Positions 26,227 to 34,970 of a DNA stretch of 64,000 bases are shown one piece after another. The translations under genes were made by a program, and so were the position numbers. The stretch is from Methanoculleus horonobensis (GTDB lineage Archaea; Halobacteriota; Methanomicrobia; Methanomicrobiales; Methanoculleaceae). Position 1 is the first letter of the stretch, and every line of letters begins with the position of its first letter. The stretch lies in NCBI RefSeq assembly GCF_001602375.1, contig NZ_BCNY01000011.1, positions 62,001-126,000 on the forward strand, written 5' to 3'. The notes below the pieces were generated by a model. That model saw nothing but the letters and a program-made list of their open reading frames with translations. It was not told where the DNA came from and did not search any database.

Positions 26227-27660
26227 TCAGTAGGTCCGGGCAACCAGGGCGGACGTGCCTTCGCCTCCACAGGCGATGCACGGGCCGTCCGAGACGGCGA
26301 TCAGGTCCGAGCGGATCTCGGAGCCGATGATGCTCGCATCCACCGCCGCCTCGATCTTTTCTGCGCATTCCTGCGACCCGCACCAGTGAACGACCGCAAC
26401 TCCGCCCTTCACCGCCTCGGCGGTCTCCTCGATCGTCGCGGCAGCGGTTATCCGTGCGGCCATCATCTCTCGCGCCGCCTGCGAGAGATCCTCCCCGAAC
26501 GCTCTGAGGACGGAGTTGATCCCTTCGGCGACGCCCCGGCGGTCGAGCGTGGTCTTTTTGCCCGTGCGAGTGACGGCGACGACCGTGTTCGCGTCGATGT
26601 CCCGCGGCCCGACCTCGATCCGGAGCGGGACGCCGCGCATCTCCCAGTGGTAGTACTTCGCGCCCGGACGCATATCCCGCGCATCGAGTTTCACGGCGAA
26701 TCCGGCATCGCGGAGTTCCGCTTCAAGAGCACCCGCCGCCGCGAGCACCTCGTCGCGCCGTTTCCCGACGATGATCGGCACGATGACGACCTCGATCGGG
26801 GCGACCTCGGGCGGCAGCACGAGTCCCTTATCGTCGCCGTGGACACTGACGACAGCCGCAATCGACCGCTCGGAGATGCCGTAGCAGGTCTGGTATGCGT
26901 ACTGCTGCTCGCCGTTCGCGTCCTCGTAGGTGATGGCGTAGGTGCGGGAGAAGTGGTCGCCGAGCATGTGTACCGTCCCGATCTGGAGCGTCTTGCCGTC
27001 GGGCATGACGGTGTCGACCGCGATGGTGTAGTCGGCGCCGGGGAACTTGTCCCAGGCCGGGCGGCGCGAGAGGATCACCGGGACACGGAGACTGTCGTAG
27101 AACTCCCGGTAGAGGCCGAGCGCGACCTCGACCTGGGCCGCCGCCTCCTCCCACGTCGCGTGGACGGTATGCGCCTCCTTAAACGACGTGATCTCCCGGA
27201 GACGGATGAGCGGGCGGGTATGCTTCGTCTCGTAGCGGAATGTGTTGACGATCTGGTAGAGTTTCAGGGGCAGATCCGTGTGCGACCGGATCCAGAGGGA
27301 GTACATCGGGTAGATGGCGGTCTCGCTCGTCGGCCGGAGAGCGAGCGGTACGTCGAGCTCGTTCCTGCCGCCGTGAGTGACCCAGTAGACCTCGTCCTCG
27401 AAGCCTTTGATGTGCTCGGCCTCCTTCATGAACTCGGTCTTCGGGATGAGGAGCGGAAACATCGTCTCAGCGTGGTCGCGGTCCATCAGGTTCCGGAGTA
27501 TCCCGTATGCACGCTTCCGGATGCCGAACCCGTGAGGATACCAGACGTACAGCCCCTTGACCGGGTAGCGGACGTCCATGATCTCGGCTCGCCAGAGTAT
27601 CTCATTGTACCACTCGGAAAAATCCTCTTTCCGGGGAAGTGCTCCTGTATCTTCTTCCAT
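26227..27660 (-). CDS. proS: Prolyl-tRNA synthetase, archaeal/eukaryal type
   Basis: A 477-residue class II synthetase (ProS type 3) that charges tRNA-Pro. Motif 1 lies around [15 protein letters not shown], motif 2 is [27 protein letters not shown], and motif 3 appears near [20 protein letters not shown]. An anticodon-binding domain follows ([15 protein letters not shown]), then the archaeal C-terminal zinc domain with WCGSQEC and GPCIACGG. There is no bacterial editing insertion. The length is standard. It is likely the only prolyl synthetase. Confidence 0.96.
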   Translation of the reverse strand: MEEDTGALPRKEDFSEWYNEILWRAEIMDVRYPVKGLYVWYPHGFGIRKRAYGILRNLMDRDHAETMFPLLIPKTEFMKEAEHIKGFEDEVYWVTHGGRNELDVPLALRPTSETAIYPMYSLWIRSHTDLPLKLYQIVNTFRYETKHTRPLIRLREITSFKEAHTVHATWEEAAAQVEVALGLYREFYDSLRVPVILSRRPAWDKFPGADYTIAVDTVMPDGKTLQIGTVHMLGDHFSRTYAITYEDANGEQQYAYQTCYGISERSIAAVVSVHGDDKGLVLPPEVAPIEVVIVPIIVGKRRDEVLAAAGALEAELRDAGFAVKLDARDMRPGAKYYHWEMRGVPLRIEVGPRDIDANTVVAVTRTGKKTTLDRRGVAEGINSVLRAFGEDLSQAAREMMAARITAAATIEETAEAVKGGVAVVHWCGSQECAEKIEAAVDASIIGSEIRSDLIAVSDGPCIACGGEGTSALVARTY

Positions 27661-27695
27661 CCGACTCGTACCTCAAAAACTGTTGATCTGCCTCG

Positions 27696-28262
27696 TTAAG
27701 CGATCATACTTAGGATTGCCGGCGTAATAAATGCCTCTACGACCGCGGCAATCGCGAGGAGCGGGACGACCAACCGGAGAAAGAGCCGGCCGAGATGCCG
27801 GGCTTCTGCGGCTGCATCGCTGGTTCCGTGCCATTCGCCGATGAGTTCTCTCCCGAGGAGGAGGCCGAGGCCCCCTGCGATGAGGAAGGCAGGGATCTCG
27901 AAGATGCCGTGCGGGGCGAGTGCCGCCGCAATAAAGAGCATCCCCTGCTGCTGCCGGACGAGTTCCGTCAACGCACCGATCAGAAGGCCGTTGACCGAGA
28001 GGATCAGCATCGTGACCACGCCGAGGGAGGCTCCCCCGAGGAAGAGGAGGAGACAGGCAGTCAGGTTGTTCAGGAAGAGTTTCCCGGCAAGGACGGCGGG
28101 GGAGTCGGAGAGGAGCTGGCCCACCACCTGCTCGTTAAAGAGGGTTGCGGCCTGTGCACCGATCTCCGGGTCGCGGGAGACGGCAAAGACGCCGATGGCG
28201 ATCGAGGCGGCGAAGAAGACGGCCGCGAAGATCGTGGACCGGGCCAGCGACACCTCAGACAT
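27696..28262 (-). CDS. SpoIIM-family (DUF95) integral membrane protein
   Basis: A 188-residue protein with about five membrane helices. NNLTACLLLFLGGASLGVVTMLILSVNGLLIG and PHGIFEIPAFLIAGGLGL match the SpoIIM/DUF95 family. Archaeal members have no sporulation role and may act in membrane organisation. Its start overlaps the end of the DUF63 gene by 8 nt, so the two are translationally coupled and probably form a membrane unit. Confidence 0.85.
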   Translation of the reverse strand: MSEVSLARSTIFAAVFFAASIAIGVFAVSRDPEIGAQAATLFNEQVVGQLLSDSPAVLAGKLFLNNLTACLLLFLGGASLGVVTMLILSVNGLLIGALTELVRQQQGMLFIAAALAPHGIFEIPAFLIAGGLGLLLGRELIGEWHGTSDAAAEARHLGRLFLRLVVPLLAIAAVVEAFITPAILSMIA

Positions 28263-29100
28263 AGAGCACCATCCGTACCAGGTCGCGGATCCCCGGCGCC
28301 ATGCCGACGACGATCATGGCGAGCAGGATGAGGTGCCAGAGGCCGGGGCTTCCTTCGCGCCGGTACATCTCGAGGACGTAGACGGCGGGGACGAGCACCG
28401 CGAGTTTCAGGAGGAACATCGAGAAGGCGGTTCCGGTCGCATCGATCAGGGCCGCACCCACGACATGCTGCTCGACGTAGTGGACGGGGTGGATGTCGAT
28501 CCCGTAACTCGTGGCGCTCGCGTCCAGCATGTGGCCGAAGATGAGGAGTTTATAGAGGATGTTCGAGGCGTAGTCCCACTTCAGCACGTAGACGAAGAAT
28601 GCCCAGAGGGCGAGCGAGGTAACGGAGGCAAGCGCCAGGATGGCGGCGAGCACGTCGAGCGCGATCGTCGCTTCAGTTAGGCCGAACCAGACGAGCGCCG
28701 CTGTGGCGAGAAGACAGGTAACGACTCCCGCCCCCCCATAGAAACGGCTGTAGCGGGGGACGAGGCCGGCGTTCTCCGCAAGTTTCCCGGCAAAGAGAGC
28801 GACACCTGCGATCGCGAAGATCGTAAAGAAGATCAGGGGCGTGATCAGGAGAAAACGGAGGTCGGAGACGATCATCCCGGTATCCTCGACGACCCGGAGA
28901 AGCCCTCCGAGGACGACGAACGGCAGGGTTGCAAGCACCAGCTCTTCGTCGACGGCAATTCCATACCGCCGGAGGCCCCGATAGACGAGATAGACCGCTG
29001 CGATGAGGATCAGGGCATAGGTCAACGTATCGACGAGCGTATACGCCTCGCCGTAACGGATGGGATCTATGTAGTATTTGTAGAGGAACTCCCTAATCAT
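28255..29100 (-). CDS. DUF63 family integral membrane protein
   Basis: A 281-residue archaeal membrane protein with about seven to eight helices, starting MIREFLYKYYIDPI, the usual DUF63 opening. A GIDIHPVHYVEQH motif with conserved His residues sits in the second half. The role is unknown; the family is restricted to archaea. It heads a two-gene operon with the SpoIIM-like gene. Only 11 nt separate its ATG from that of the divergent G1P dehydrogenase gene, so promoters must overlap the coding regions. Confidence 0.87.
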   Translation of the reverse strand: MIREFLYKYYIDPIRYGEAYTLVDTLTYALILIAAVYLVYRGLRRYGIAVDEELVLATLPFVVLGGLLRVVEDTGMIVSDLRFLLITPLIFFTIFAIAGVALFAGKLAENAGLVPRYSRFYGGAGVVTCLLATAALVWFGLTEATIALDVLAAILALASVTSLALWAFFVYVLKWDYASNILYKLLIFGHMLDASATSYGIDIHPVHYVEQHVVGAALIDATGTAFSMFLLKLAVLVPAVYVLEMYRREGSPGLWHLILLAMIVVGMAPGIRDLVRMVLYV

Positions 29101-29111
29101 TGTTGATCTAA

Positions 29112-30194
29112 ATGAGCGCAGACCGCATAAACCTACTCAGAACCAAGGTCTTCGACAAGTCAAAATGGATGCAGCTCCCCCGTGACGTCGTCATCGGCCA
29201 CGATGTCATCGAGCAGATCCCGGCTGTCTGCGAAGACCTTGCCCTCGGCGACTCTGTGCTCATCGTATCGGGTGGCCAAACAAGGGATATCGCCGGGAAG
29301 CGGGTCGAGGCGCTCCTCGCCGGCTCCTACGACGTCGCGACGTTCGCCGTGGGCGAAGGCGATCCTCTCGAGACGATCAGGAAGGCCGAGAAGGCGGCGG
29401 CAGAGGCAGGGTTCGTCATCGGCGTCGGCGGGGGCCGGGTCATCGACACGGCGAAGATCGCCTCCTACAACACCGACCGCCACTTCATCAGCGTCCCCAC
29501 CGCCGCATCGCACGACGGGATCGCCTCGTCGCGTGCCTCTGTCCCGACCGCCGAGGGGAACGTCTCGCTCGCGGCCGAACCCCCCATCGCCGTCGTCGCC
29601 GACACCGCCGTCATCGCGTCGGCGCCCCACCGGCTGCTGGCGTCCGGGTGTGCGGACATCATCGCGAACTACACCGCAATCCTCGACTGGGAACTCTCCC
29701 ACCGTCTCCGGGGAGAACAACTCTCGGAGTACGCGCTGACGCTCTCCCGGATGACCGCCGAGATCCTCTTTAAGAACGCCGACCTCATCAAACCCCACTC
29801 CGAGGAGAGCGCCTGGCTCGTGACGAAAGCGCTGGTTTCTTCAGGTGTCGCGATGAGCATCGCGGGGTCGTCCCGTCCCGGGAGCGGCGGCGAGCACAAG
29901 TTCTCCCACGCGCTGGAGCAGCTTGCGCCGGGAAAGGGGCTCCACGGGGAGAAGTGCGGGATCGGAGCAATCATCACGATGTACCTCCACGGCGGGAACT
30001 GGGAAGGGATCCGCGACTCCTTAAAGAAGATCGGTGCGCCGACGACCCCCGCCGGGATCGGGGTCGACGACGAGACGGCTGTTGCGGCGCTGCTCGCCGC
30101 GAGGACTATCCGGCCGGAACGGTTCACCATACTGGATATGGGGTTGACCGAGGAGTCGGCGCGGGATCTGGTGAAGATGCTCTACCGGGAGTGA
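29112..30194 (+). CDS. egsA: sn-Glycerol-1-phosphate dehydrogenase
   Basis: A 360-residue NAD(P)-dependent enzyme that reduces dihydroxyacetone phosphate to sn-glycerol 1-phosphate, the backbone of archaeal ether lipids. Family motifs: LPRDVVIGHDVIEQIP, VIGVGGGRVIDTAKIAS (dinucleotide binding), PTAASHDGIASSRAS, and the metal ligands in SGCADIIANYTAI, GGEHKFSHALEQ and GLHGEKCGIG. The start gives the usual length. UPF0179 follows 6 nt downstream and is probably co-transcribed. This is a strong marker of an archaeal genome. Confidence 0.96.
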   Translation: MSADRINLLRTKVFDKSKWMQLPRDVVIGHDVIEQIPAVCEDLALGDSVLIVSGGQTRDIAGKRVEALLAGSYDVATFAVGEGDPLETIRKAEKAAAEAGFVIGVGGGRVIDTAKIASYNTDRHFISVPTAASHDGIASSRASVPTAEGNVSLAAEPPIAVVADTAVIASAPHRLLASGCADIIANYTAILDWELSHRLRGEQLSEYALTLSRMTAEILFKNADLIKPHSEESAWLVTKALVSSGVAMSIAGSSRPGSGGEHKFSHALEQLAPGKGLHGEKCGIGAIITMYLHGGNWEGIRDSLKKIGAPTTPAGIGVDDETAVAALLAARTIRPERFTILDMGLTEESARDLVKMLYRE

Positions 30195-30200
30195 GGAGAG

Positions 30201-30653
30201 ATGGTGAAAGGGAAGACTAAAGTGACGCTGATCGGTGCCGCGCTCGCAAAGCCGGGGCTTGATTTCATCTACGAAGGCACCTTATGCACGGAGTGCGAGA
30301 GCTGCAAGGTCCGCAAAGCCTGCCACAACCTGCAGCCGGGCAGGAGATACCGCGTCGCAGCAGTCCGCACGAACACCCGGCACGACTGCCCGGTTCACCA
30401 CGAGGCGGTGATCGCGATCGACGTCATGGAGGCGCCGCTCGTCGCCCTGATCGGTGCCGATATGGCGATAGCGAACTCGAAGGTCAGCTACGAGTTCTCC
30501 TGCCCGAGAATCGAGTGCCGGAGTTACCGCCTCTGCCGTCCGGACGGCATCATCGAGGGGGAGAAGTACGTCGTCGGCGAGGTTCTCGGCAACGCTCCCG
30601 ACGTCTGCGAGCGGGGCCGGACACTGAAACTCGTGGAACTCCGGCCGGCGTGA
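30201..30653 (+). CDS. UPF0179 family cysteine-rich protein
   Basis: A 150-residue archaeal protein of UPF0179. Cys pairs CTECESCKVRKAC, DCPVHHE, CPRIECRSYRLC and VCERG suggest a metal- or Fe-S-binding domain. The function is unknown. It has a clear Shine-Dalgarno (GTGAGGAGAG) and follows egsA by 6 nt, so it is likely expressed with it. Confidence 0.92.
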   Translation: MVKGKTKVTLIGAALAKPGLDFIYEGTLCTECESCKVRKACHNLQPGRRYRVAAVRTNTRHDCPVHHEAVIAIDVMEAPLVALIGADMAIANSKVSYEFSCPRIECRSYRLCRPDGIIEGEKYVVGEVLGNAPDVCERGRTLKLVELRPA

Positions 30654-30783
30654 GGGCGGTGCGGGGAACCCTCTCATCAGATAGCATTGGAGACTCACAT
30701 TCGGTGCTCAAACTCCGGCCCACCGCAACTCGCACCATCGGTGTGCGAATTCTGTTTAGTCGCACATGCCCATGCAGTGGACA

Positions 30784-30875
30784 GTGGGGCTATCGCGTTT
30801 GGGGGAGGGGCTGACGGGGAGGGGGGAGTATTCCCCCCTCCCCTGTCCCCACCCCCCTCACGGCGATACCCCCAC
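30784..30875. repeat. Large GC-rich imperfect palindrome with perfect 12-bp core
   Basis: Two imperfect arms of about 46 nt meet near 30829. The core arms are perfect: GGGGAGGGGGGA (30816-30827), loop gtat, and its complement (30832-30843). Outer parts match with gaps (gtggggctatcgc versus gcgatacccccac). The plus strand carries four G tracts at 30801-30827, a possible G-quadruplex. It lies between convergent genes (stops at 30653 and 30978), so a role in termination or as a small mobile-element relic is possible. Nothing else is seen in this 324-nt gap. Confidence 0.8.
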
Positions 30876-30977
30876 GAAATCCGTACACGGACATGTAGCC
30901 AAACGAGATTCAAGCACCGCCAGATAGCGAATTGCGCCCCGGCGAAGTCGTCCAAAAAAGAAAACAGGGAACCCCGC

Positions 30978-32816
30978 TCAGTTCCCGTTGTTGCTCTTCT
31001 GCAGTTCCTGGTCCCGCAGGACGTTCCTCTGGATCTTACCGGATATCGTCTTCGGGAGTTCCTGGACGAACTCGATCGCCCGCGGGTACTTGTACGGGGC
31101 GGTGGTGTTCCGGACATGGGCCTGGAGTTCCTTGACCAGCGACTCGGAGGGATGATATCCGGACTTTAAGACGATGAAGGCCTTGACGACCATCCCGCGG
31201 ATGAGGTCGGGCGACCCGACGACCGCCGATTCCTGCACCGCCGGGTGCTCCATGAGGGCGCTCTCGACCTCGAACGGCCCGATCCGGTAGCCGGACGACT
31301 TGATGACGTCGTCGCTCCTTCCGATGAACCAGAAGTAGCCGTCCTCGTCCATACGTGCCTTGTCGCCGGTGTAGTAGTAGCCGTTCTGGAACGACTCGCG
31401 GTTCGCCTCGGGGTTGTCCAGGTACTCCACGAAGAGCCCGACCGGCCGGGGATCGAGTTTGACCGCGATCCGCCCTTCGTCACCGGGGCCGACCGGGCTG
31501 CCGTCGTCGTCGTGGAGCTCGATATGCCAGCCCGGCGCGGGTTTCCCCATCGAGCCGGGCTTATGCTTCATGCAGGGGAACGTCGCGATGCAGCAGACGG
31601 TCTCCGTCTGGCCGTATCCCTCGTAGATGGCCTCTCCCGTACCGTCCTCCCAGACGCGGATCACCTCGGGGTTGAGCGGTTCCCCGGCGCTGCAGCAGTG
31701 CCGCAGGTCGCGGAAGTCGAACTTGTCGAGGTCGGCGAGGATCAGCATCCGGTAGACCGTCGGCGGTGCGCAGAACGTGGTCACCTCGTACTTCTCGATC
31801 AGCGGGAGGAGCTCGGTCGCGCCGAACTTCCCCCGGATATCGTAGACGAAGATGCAGGCTCCGGCGATCCACTGGCCGAATATCTTGCCCCAGGCACACT
31901 TCGCCCACCCGGTATCGGAGAACGTCAGGTGCAGGTCGTTCTCCGTGACGTCCTGCCAGAGCGAGGCGGTGATGATGTGCCCGAGCGGGTAAGAGTTGTC
32001 GTGCAGCACCATCTTGGCCTCGCCGGTGGTGCCCGAGGTGAAGTAGATCATCATCGGGTCGGTCGATCTCGTCCTCTTCGCGACCGGCATGCTGACCTTG
32101 TGGTGCGATACCGGTGCGGGATACTCGAGCTCGTGTGGGTAACTCGCCCAGCCCTCCCGCTCCCCATCCACGAGGAAGAGGGTGTCGAGCAGCGAGCAGG
32201 CGTCGGCGACCTCGTCGACCTTCTCGGCGTTCTCCGAGTTCGTGATGATCATCCGGAACTTCCCGGCCTGCACGCGGTATTTGATATCTTTCGGGGTCAA
32301 CATCGTCGGGCAGGGGCAGAAGACCGCACCGAGTTTGATCAGCGCGACAACAAAGATCCACCATTCGGGGACACGCGGGAGCATCAGCATGACCCGGTCG
32401 CCCTTCTTGATCCCGTATTTTAAGAGGATGTTCGCTGCACCGTTGGAGAGGTATCTGAGGTCGCGGAAGGTGTACTTCCTCTCGTTTCCGTCCTGGTCGA
32501 CCCAGATCATGGCGAGCTTGTTCCGGTCGGTCTCGGCCCACCGGTCGATCACATCGTAGCCGAAGTTGAACTGTTCGGGGACGTCGATCCTGAAGTTGGC
32601 GCAGGCGGCCTCGTAGTCGGTCATGTTCGGCTCCCGGTCGTTTACGGGCTGCACCCCCGCGGGAACCGCGGTCTGCACGCCTTTTGCGGACGCACCGTTG
32701 AGATACTTCGTGCAGAGTTCGTTGAGCCATTCCGACCGGGATATATCCCGGTATTCGCGCATCCTGTCGATCGCTTTCACGAGGTCGTCGTCCATCGTGA
32801 CCGAGTATCGCACCAT
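30978..32816 (-). CDS. Ribbon-helix-helix/AMP-forming acyl-CoA synthetase fusion
   Basis: A 612-residue protein. Residues 1-40 (MVRYSVTMDDDLVKAI, then SRSEWLNELCTKYL) look like a ribbon-helix-helix DNA-binding domain. After a linker, an adenylate-forming acyl-CoA synthetase starts near residue 65. It carries YFTSGTTGEAKMV (P-loop), YGQTETVC, YYTGDKARMDEDGYFWFIGRSDDVIKSSGYRIGP and the catalytic Lys in PKTISGKIQR. It should activate a medium- or branched-chain carboxylate to its CoA ester. ATG 32816 has a TATA-like gatatac about 25 nt upstream and no Shine-Dalgarno. An internal ATG at 32624 has GGGAG 6 nt upstream and could give the enzyme alone. Confidence 0.88.
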   Translation of the reverse strand: MVRYSVTMDDDLVKAIDRMREYRDISRSEWLNELCTKYLNGASAKGVQTAVPAGVQPVNDREPNMTDYEAACANFRIDVPEQFNFGYDVIDRWAETDRNKLAMIWVDQDGNERKYTFRDLRYLSNGAANILLKYGIKKGDRVMLMLPRVPEWWIFVVALIKLGAVFCPCPTMLTPKDIKYRVQAGKFRMIITNSENAEKVDEVADACSLLDTLFLVDGEREGWASYPHELEYPAPVSHHKVSMPVAKRTRSTDPMMIYFTSGTTGEAKMVLHDNSYPLGHIITASLWQDVTENDLHLTFSDTGWAKCAWGKIFGQWIAGACIFVYDIRGKFGATELLPLIEKYEVTTFCAPPTVYRMLILADLDKFDFRDLRHCCSAGEPLNPEVIRVWEDGTGEAIYEGYGQTETVCCIATFPCMKHKPGSMGKPAPGWHIELHDDDGSPVGPGDEGRIAVKLDPRPVGLFVEYLDNPEANRESFQNGYYYTGDKARMDEDGYFWFIGRSDDVIKSSGYRIGPFEVESALMEHPAVQESAVVGSPDLIRGMVVKAFIVLKSGYHPSESLVKELQAHVRNTTAPYKYPRAIEFVQELPKTISGKIQRNVLRDQELQKSNNGN

Positions 32817-32981
32817 GCAGTACAGGTTTGTGGTGCAGTATATCACGTTTTTGGTTCTTCCCGCACCATCGCCCGGGAAACAGGCCATCCATCGGTGCGT
32901 TGTCACAGCGTATGTGCCGTGGAGCGCACCGGACGCGAGCACCGCCACGTTCAAATAGAGAGGGCATACACCGGGACGCAT
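32817..32981. promoter_or_regulatory. Divergent promoter with TGCAGTA direct repeats
   Basis: This 165-nt gap separates the RHH-synthetase (minus) from the SDR gene (plus). The octamers TGCAGTAC (32816-32823) and TGCAGTAT (32834-32841) are 18 nt apart and flank or overlap the TATA-like tatatcac of the minus gene. This is a plausible operator for the adjacent ribbon-helix-helix domain. Confidence 0.4.
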
Positions 32982-33830
32982 ATGACGGAGCAGATCATCC
33001 TCGTCACGGGCTCGACGGACGGTATTGGAAAGGCGACCGCACACGCGCTTTCCCGGCAGGGCCACCGCGTGCTGCTCCACGGCAGGAACCCCGAGAAGGG
33101 GAGGACGGTTCTCGCCGAACTGGAGGGGGCTACCGGCTCCGACCTGCACGCTCTCTTCATCGCCGACCTCTCGGTGCAGGAGCAGGTCAGGGGTCTCGCG
33201 GAGGATATCGCCGGGGCGTACGACCGGCTCGACGTCCTCATCAACAACGCCGGGGTCTTCATGCCGGAGCGGGAGGTCGCTCCCGGCGGGATCGAGACGA
33301 CGTTCGCCGTGAACTTTCTCGCACAGTTCCTCCTCACCCACGAACTCCTCCCGCTCCTTAAAGGAAGCGCCCCGGCACGGATCGTCAACGTCGCATCGAT
33401 AGCTCACCGGAGTGCAGGGTCGATCGACTGGAGAAACCTCCCGGGTTTTCCGAGTTACGACGCCTACGATGCCTACGCCATATCGAAGGTAGGTGTCATC
33501 GCCTTCACCGCCAGGCTCGCCCGGACGCTCGAGGGGACGGGAGTGACGGCGAACTGCCTCCATCCGGGAGTGATCAACACGAAACTCCTCCGGGCCTACA
33601 CCCACAACGGGGGCGAAGGCGCCCCGCCGGAGAGGGGGGCGGAGGTGGTGACATACCTCGCAACCTCCCCCGACGCCGGGGCGGTGAACGGCGGTTACTT
33701 CGAGGAGAGCCGGTGGACACGCCCGTCATCCCTCGCCCTCGATGTTGGGACGCAGGAACGGTTCTGGGAGATGGGGAGCAGTCTCACCGGGGCGGTGCAG
33801 CGGGCCGACCCGAAAGCATATGCCCGATGA
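32982..33830 (+). CDS. Short-chain dehydrogenase (retinol-dehydrogenase-like)
   Basis: A 282-residue SDR. VTGSTDGIGKATA is the cofactor loop, NNAGVFMPE the NNAG motif, NVASIAHRS carries the catalytic Ser, and YAISKVG is YxxxK. ANCLHPGVINTKLL and the longer C-terminus recall the retinol dehydrogenase/WW-oxidoreductase-like branch. NADP-dependent oxidation or reduction of a lipid-like carbonyl is possible. The ATG at 32982 (MTEQIIL) begins the fold; the frame is open upstream to 32895. It is divergent from the acyl-CoA synthetase gene, hinting at a shared lipid or carboxylate function. Confidence 0.87.
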   Translation: MTEQIILVTGSTDGIGKATAHALSRQGHRVLLHGRNPEKGRTVLAELEGATGSDLHALFIADLSVQEQVRGLAEDIAGAYDRLDVLINNAGVFMPEREVAPGGIETTFAVNFLAQFLLTHELLPLLKGSAPARIVNVASIAHRSAGSIDWRNLPGFPSYDAYDAYAISKVGVIAFTARLARTLEGTGVTANCLHPGVINTKLLRAYTHNGGEGAPPERGAEVVTYLATSPDAGAVNGGYFEESRWTRPSSLALDVGTQERFWEMGSSLTGAVQRADPKAYAR

Positions 33831-33861
33831 AGAAGAAGGCACCGCCCGGAGGGAGAACAGC

Positions 33862-34038
33862 ATGACCAGACGTAGCATCAAAGGCGAAGAGAAAGAGGAG
33901 ACAAAGGAGTTCTGGTGCGAGATCTGCGGGGCGGCCTGCGACGAGATCACCGAAGAGAACTATCCCGACCTCGAGAAGGCGCGGACGCTCTGCCCGGACT
34001 GCAGGAAGTCCTACGAGGAGTCCTGCAGGATCAGGTGA
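33862..34038 (+). CDS. Small zinc-finger-like protein, unknown
   Basis: A 58-residue protein with two Cys pairs, CEICGAAC and CPDCRKSYEESC, likely binding one zinc ion. The N-terminus is charged (GEEKEETKE). The start is well supported by GGAGGGAG at 33849-33856. It follows the SDR gene by 31 nt on the same strand. The function is unknown. Confidence 0.7.
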   Translation: MTRRSIKGEEKEETKEFWCEICGAACDEITEENYPDLEKARTLCPDCRKSYEESCRIR

Positions 34039-34050
34039 CGGACGGGAAGA

Positions 34051-34116
34051 TCACTTCCCGCCTTTCCTCAACTCCTCGATCGTCATCCGGAACCGTTGAG
34101 ACGGCAGGCAGGTCAT
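34051..34116 (-). other. 21-codon frame after mntA with ferritin-like tail
   Basis: This short frame overlaps the restored mntA stop by ATGA and ends in MTIEELRKGGK. That closely resembles the MIEELKKGGNS end of the ferritin-like gene at 34971-35288, at the nucleotide level too (cgcctttcytcaactcctc on the plus strand). It may be a duplicated gene tail or chance similarity. Confidence 0.25.
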
Positions 34117-34507
34117 GACCGGACGCGGCGGAGCAGATCCCCGGGCGAGACCGGCTTCTGCCGGTGCTTCATGTCGCGCCAGACGGAACGCTGTCGATAC
34201 AGCCAGTAGTCCAGGTCGTCCGGATCGTCGGCATAGAGCACCGTATGCGCCTCAAGCACCGCGCCCCTGAGATACCAGGGGATCTCGTCGAAGATGACGA
34301 TATCGTAGCGCTCCCCCGCCGCAAGTATGCGCCCATAAACCGGGGCGCGGTCGGCGCCCTCGTGCAGGATGAGGCAGACGTCGACGTCCGAGCGTCCGTC
34401 TGCGTGTAGCCTTTGACGTGCGACCCGTAGATGAGGATACCCCTGATGGACGGCAGCACCTCGCGGAAGTGTTCAAGGAGCTCTGTGCCGGTCACCTCTG
34501 GAGCCAC
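34113..34507 (-). pseudogene. mntA: MntA-like nucleotidyltransferase antitoxin, frameshifted
   Basis: This is a MNT-domain protein of the HepT/MntA toxin-antitoxin type. The first frame (GTG start at 34507) runs through the catalytic GSHVKGYTQTD; about position 34390 one base is missing. The next frame then carries SDVDVCLILHEG (the second Asp pair) and continues to a stop at 34113-34115 (ending SPGDLLRRVRS). In an intact gene these MNTs add AMP to a Tyr in HepT. Whether the shift is real or a sequencing error cannot be decided here. Its start overlaps the hepT stop by 16 nt. Confidence 0.75.
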
Positions 34508-34874
34508 GTGAGTATCACCCCGGTAAATTCGCGCAGGGCTCTGGTGAGCCGTGCAATTGAGGCATATGCAATCCGGTCGTTGACGCCGTCGTATTCATGA
34601 ACCAGCCATCTGCCGAAACGATATCCCGATCGACCAGATAGTCGACGTTGCTATAGTCGTCCTGCGCCGAAGAGTCCAGGCTGCGCCGGACAAGGGCACA
34701 GATGTCGGCCGCGGCTTCGACCGCCTCCTGGAACTCCTTGTACATCGCCTTCCTGAGTATCCTGTCGGTGAGAACCTCTTTTGAGAAGTTCAGATCGATA
34801 AACTCCACCCGGTCGACCAGCATCTCGCATTTCTGCGCCACTCTCTCTCTGATCGTCCGGGTGTGAGGTTCCAT
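34492..34874 (-). pseudogene. hepT: HepT-like (DUF86) toxin, frameshifted
   Basis: This is a HEPN-family ribonuclease toxin partner. The first frame (ATG 34874) covers the N-terminal helices up to DYLVDRDI. Near 34617-34622 a single base appears to be missing. In the next frame the sequence continues with FGRWLVHEYDGVNDR, the HEPN R-x-H-x-Y active-site motif, and ends ILTWLQR at 34492. Active-site residues are still encoded but in a different frame from the N-terminus. It would be translated before MntA. Confidence 0.75.
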
Positions 34875-34970
34875 CGCTGAAGTTTCGCACGAAGTCGTAT
34901 TTGAGTGTATGCATTTACGGGAGGCGTCGTGGCGGGGTTTCCGGCGCCGGATGCGATCCCCGGCAACACC

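Noticed and set aside
34651-34914. Alternative 87-codon frame covering the HepT gene
   Set aside because: It contains no HEPN motifs before the shift point; the frame from 34874 with continuation after the frameshift fits the family.
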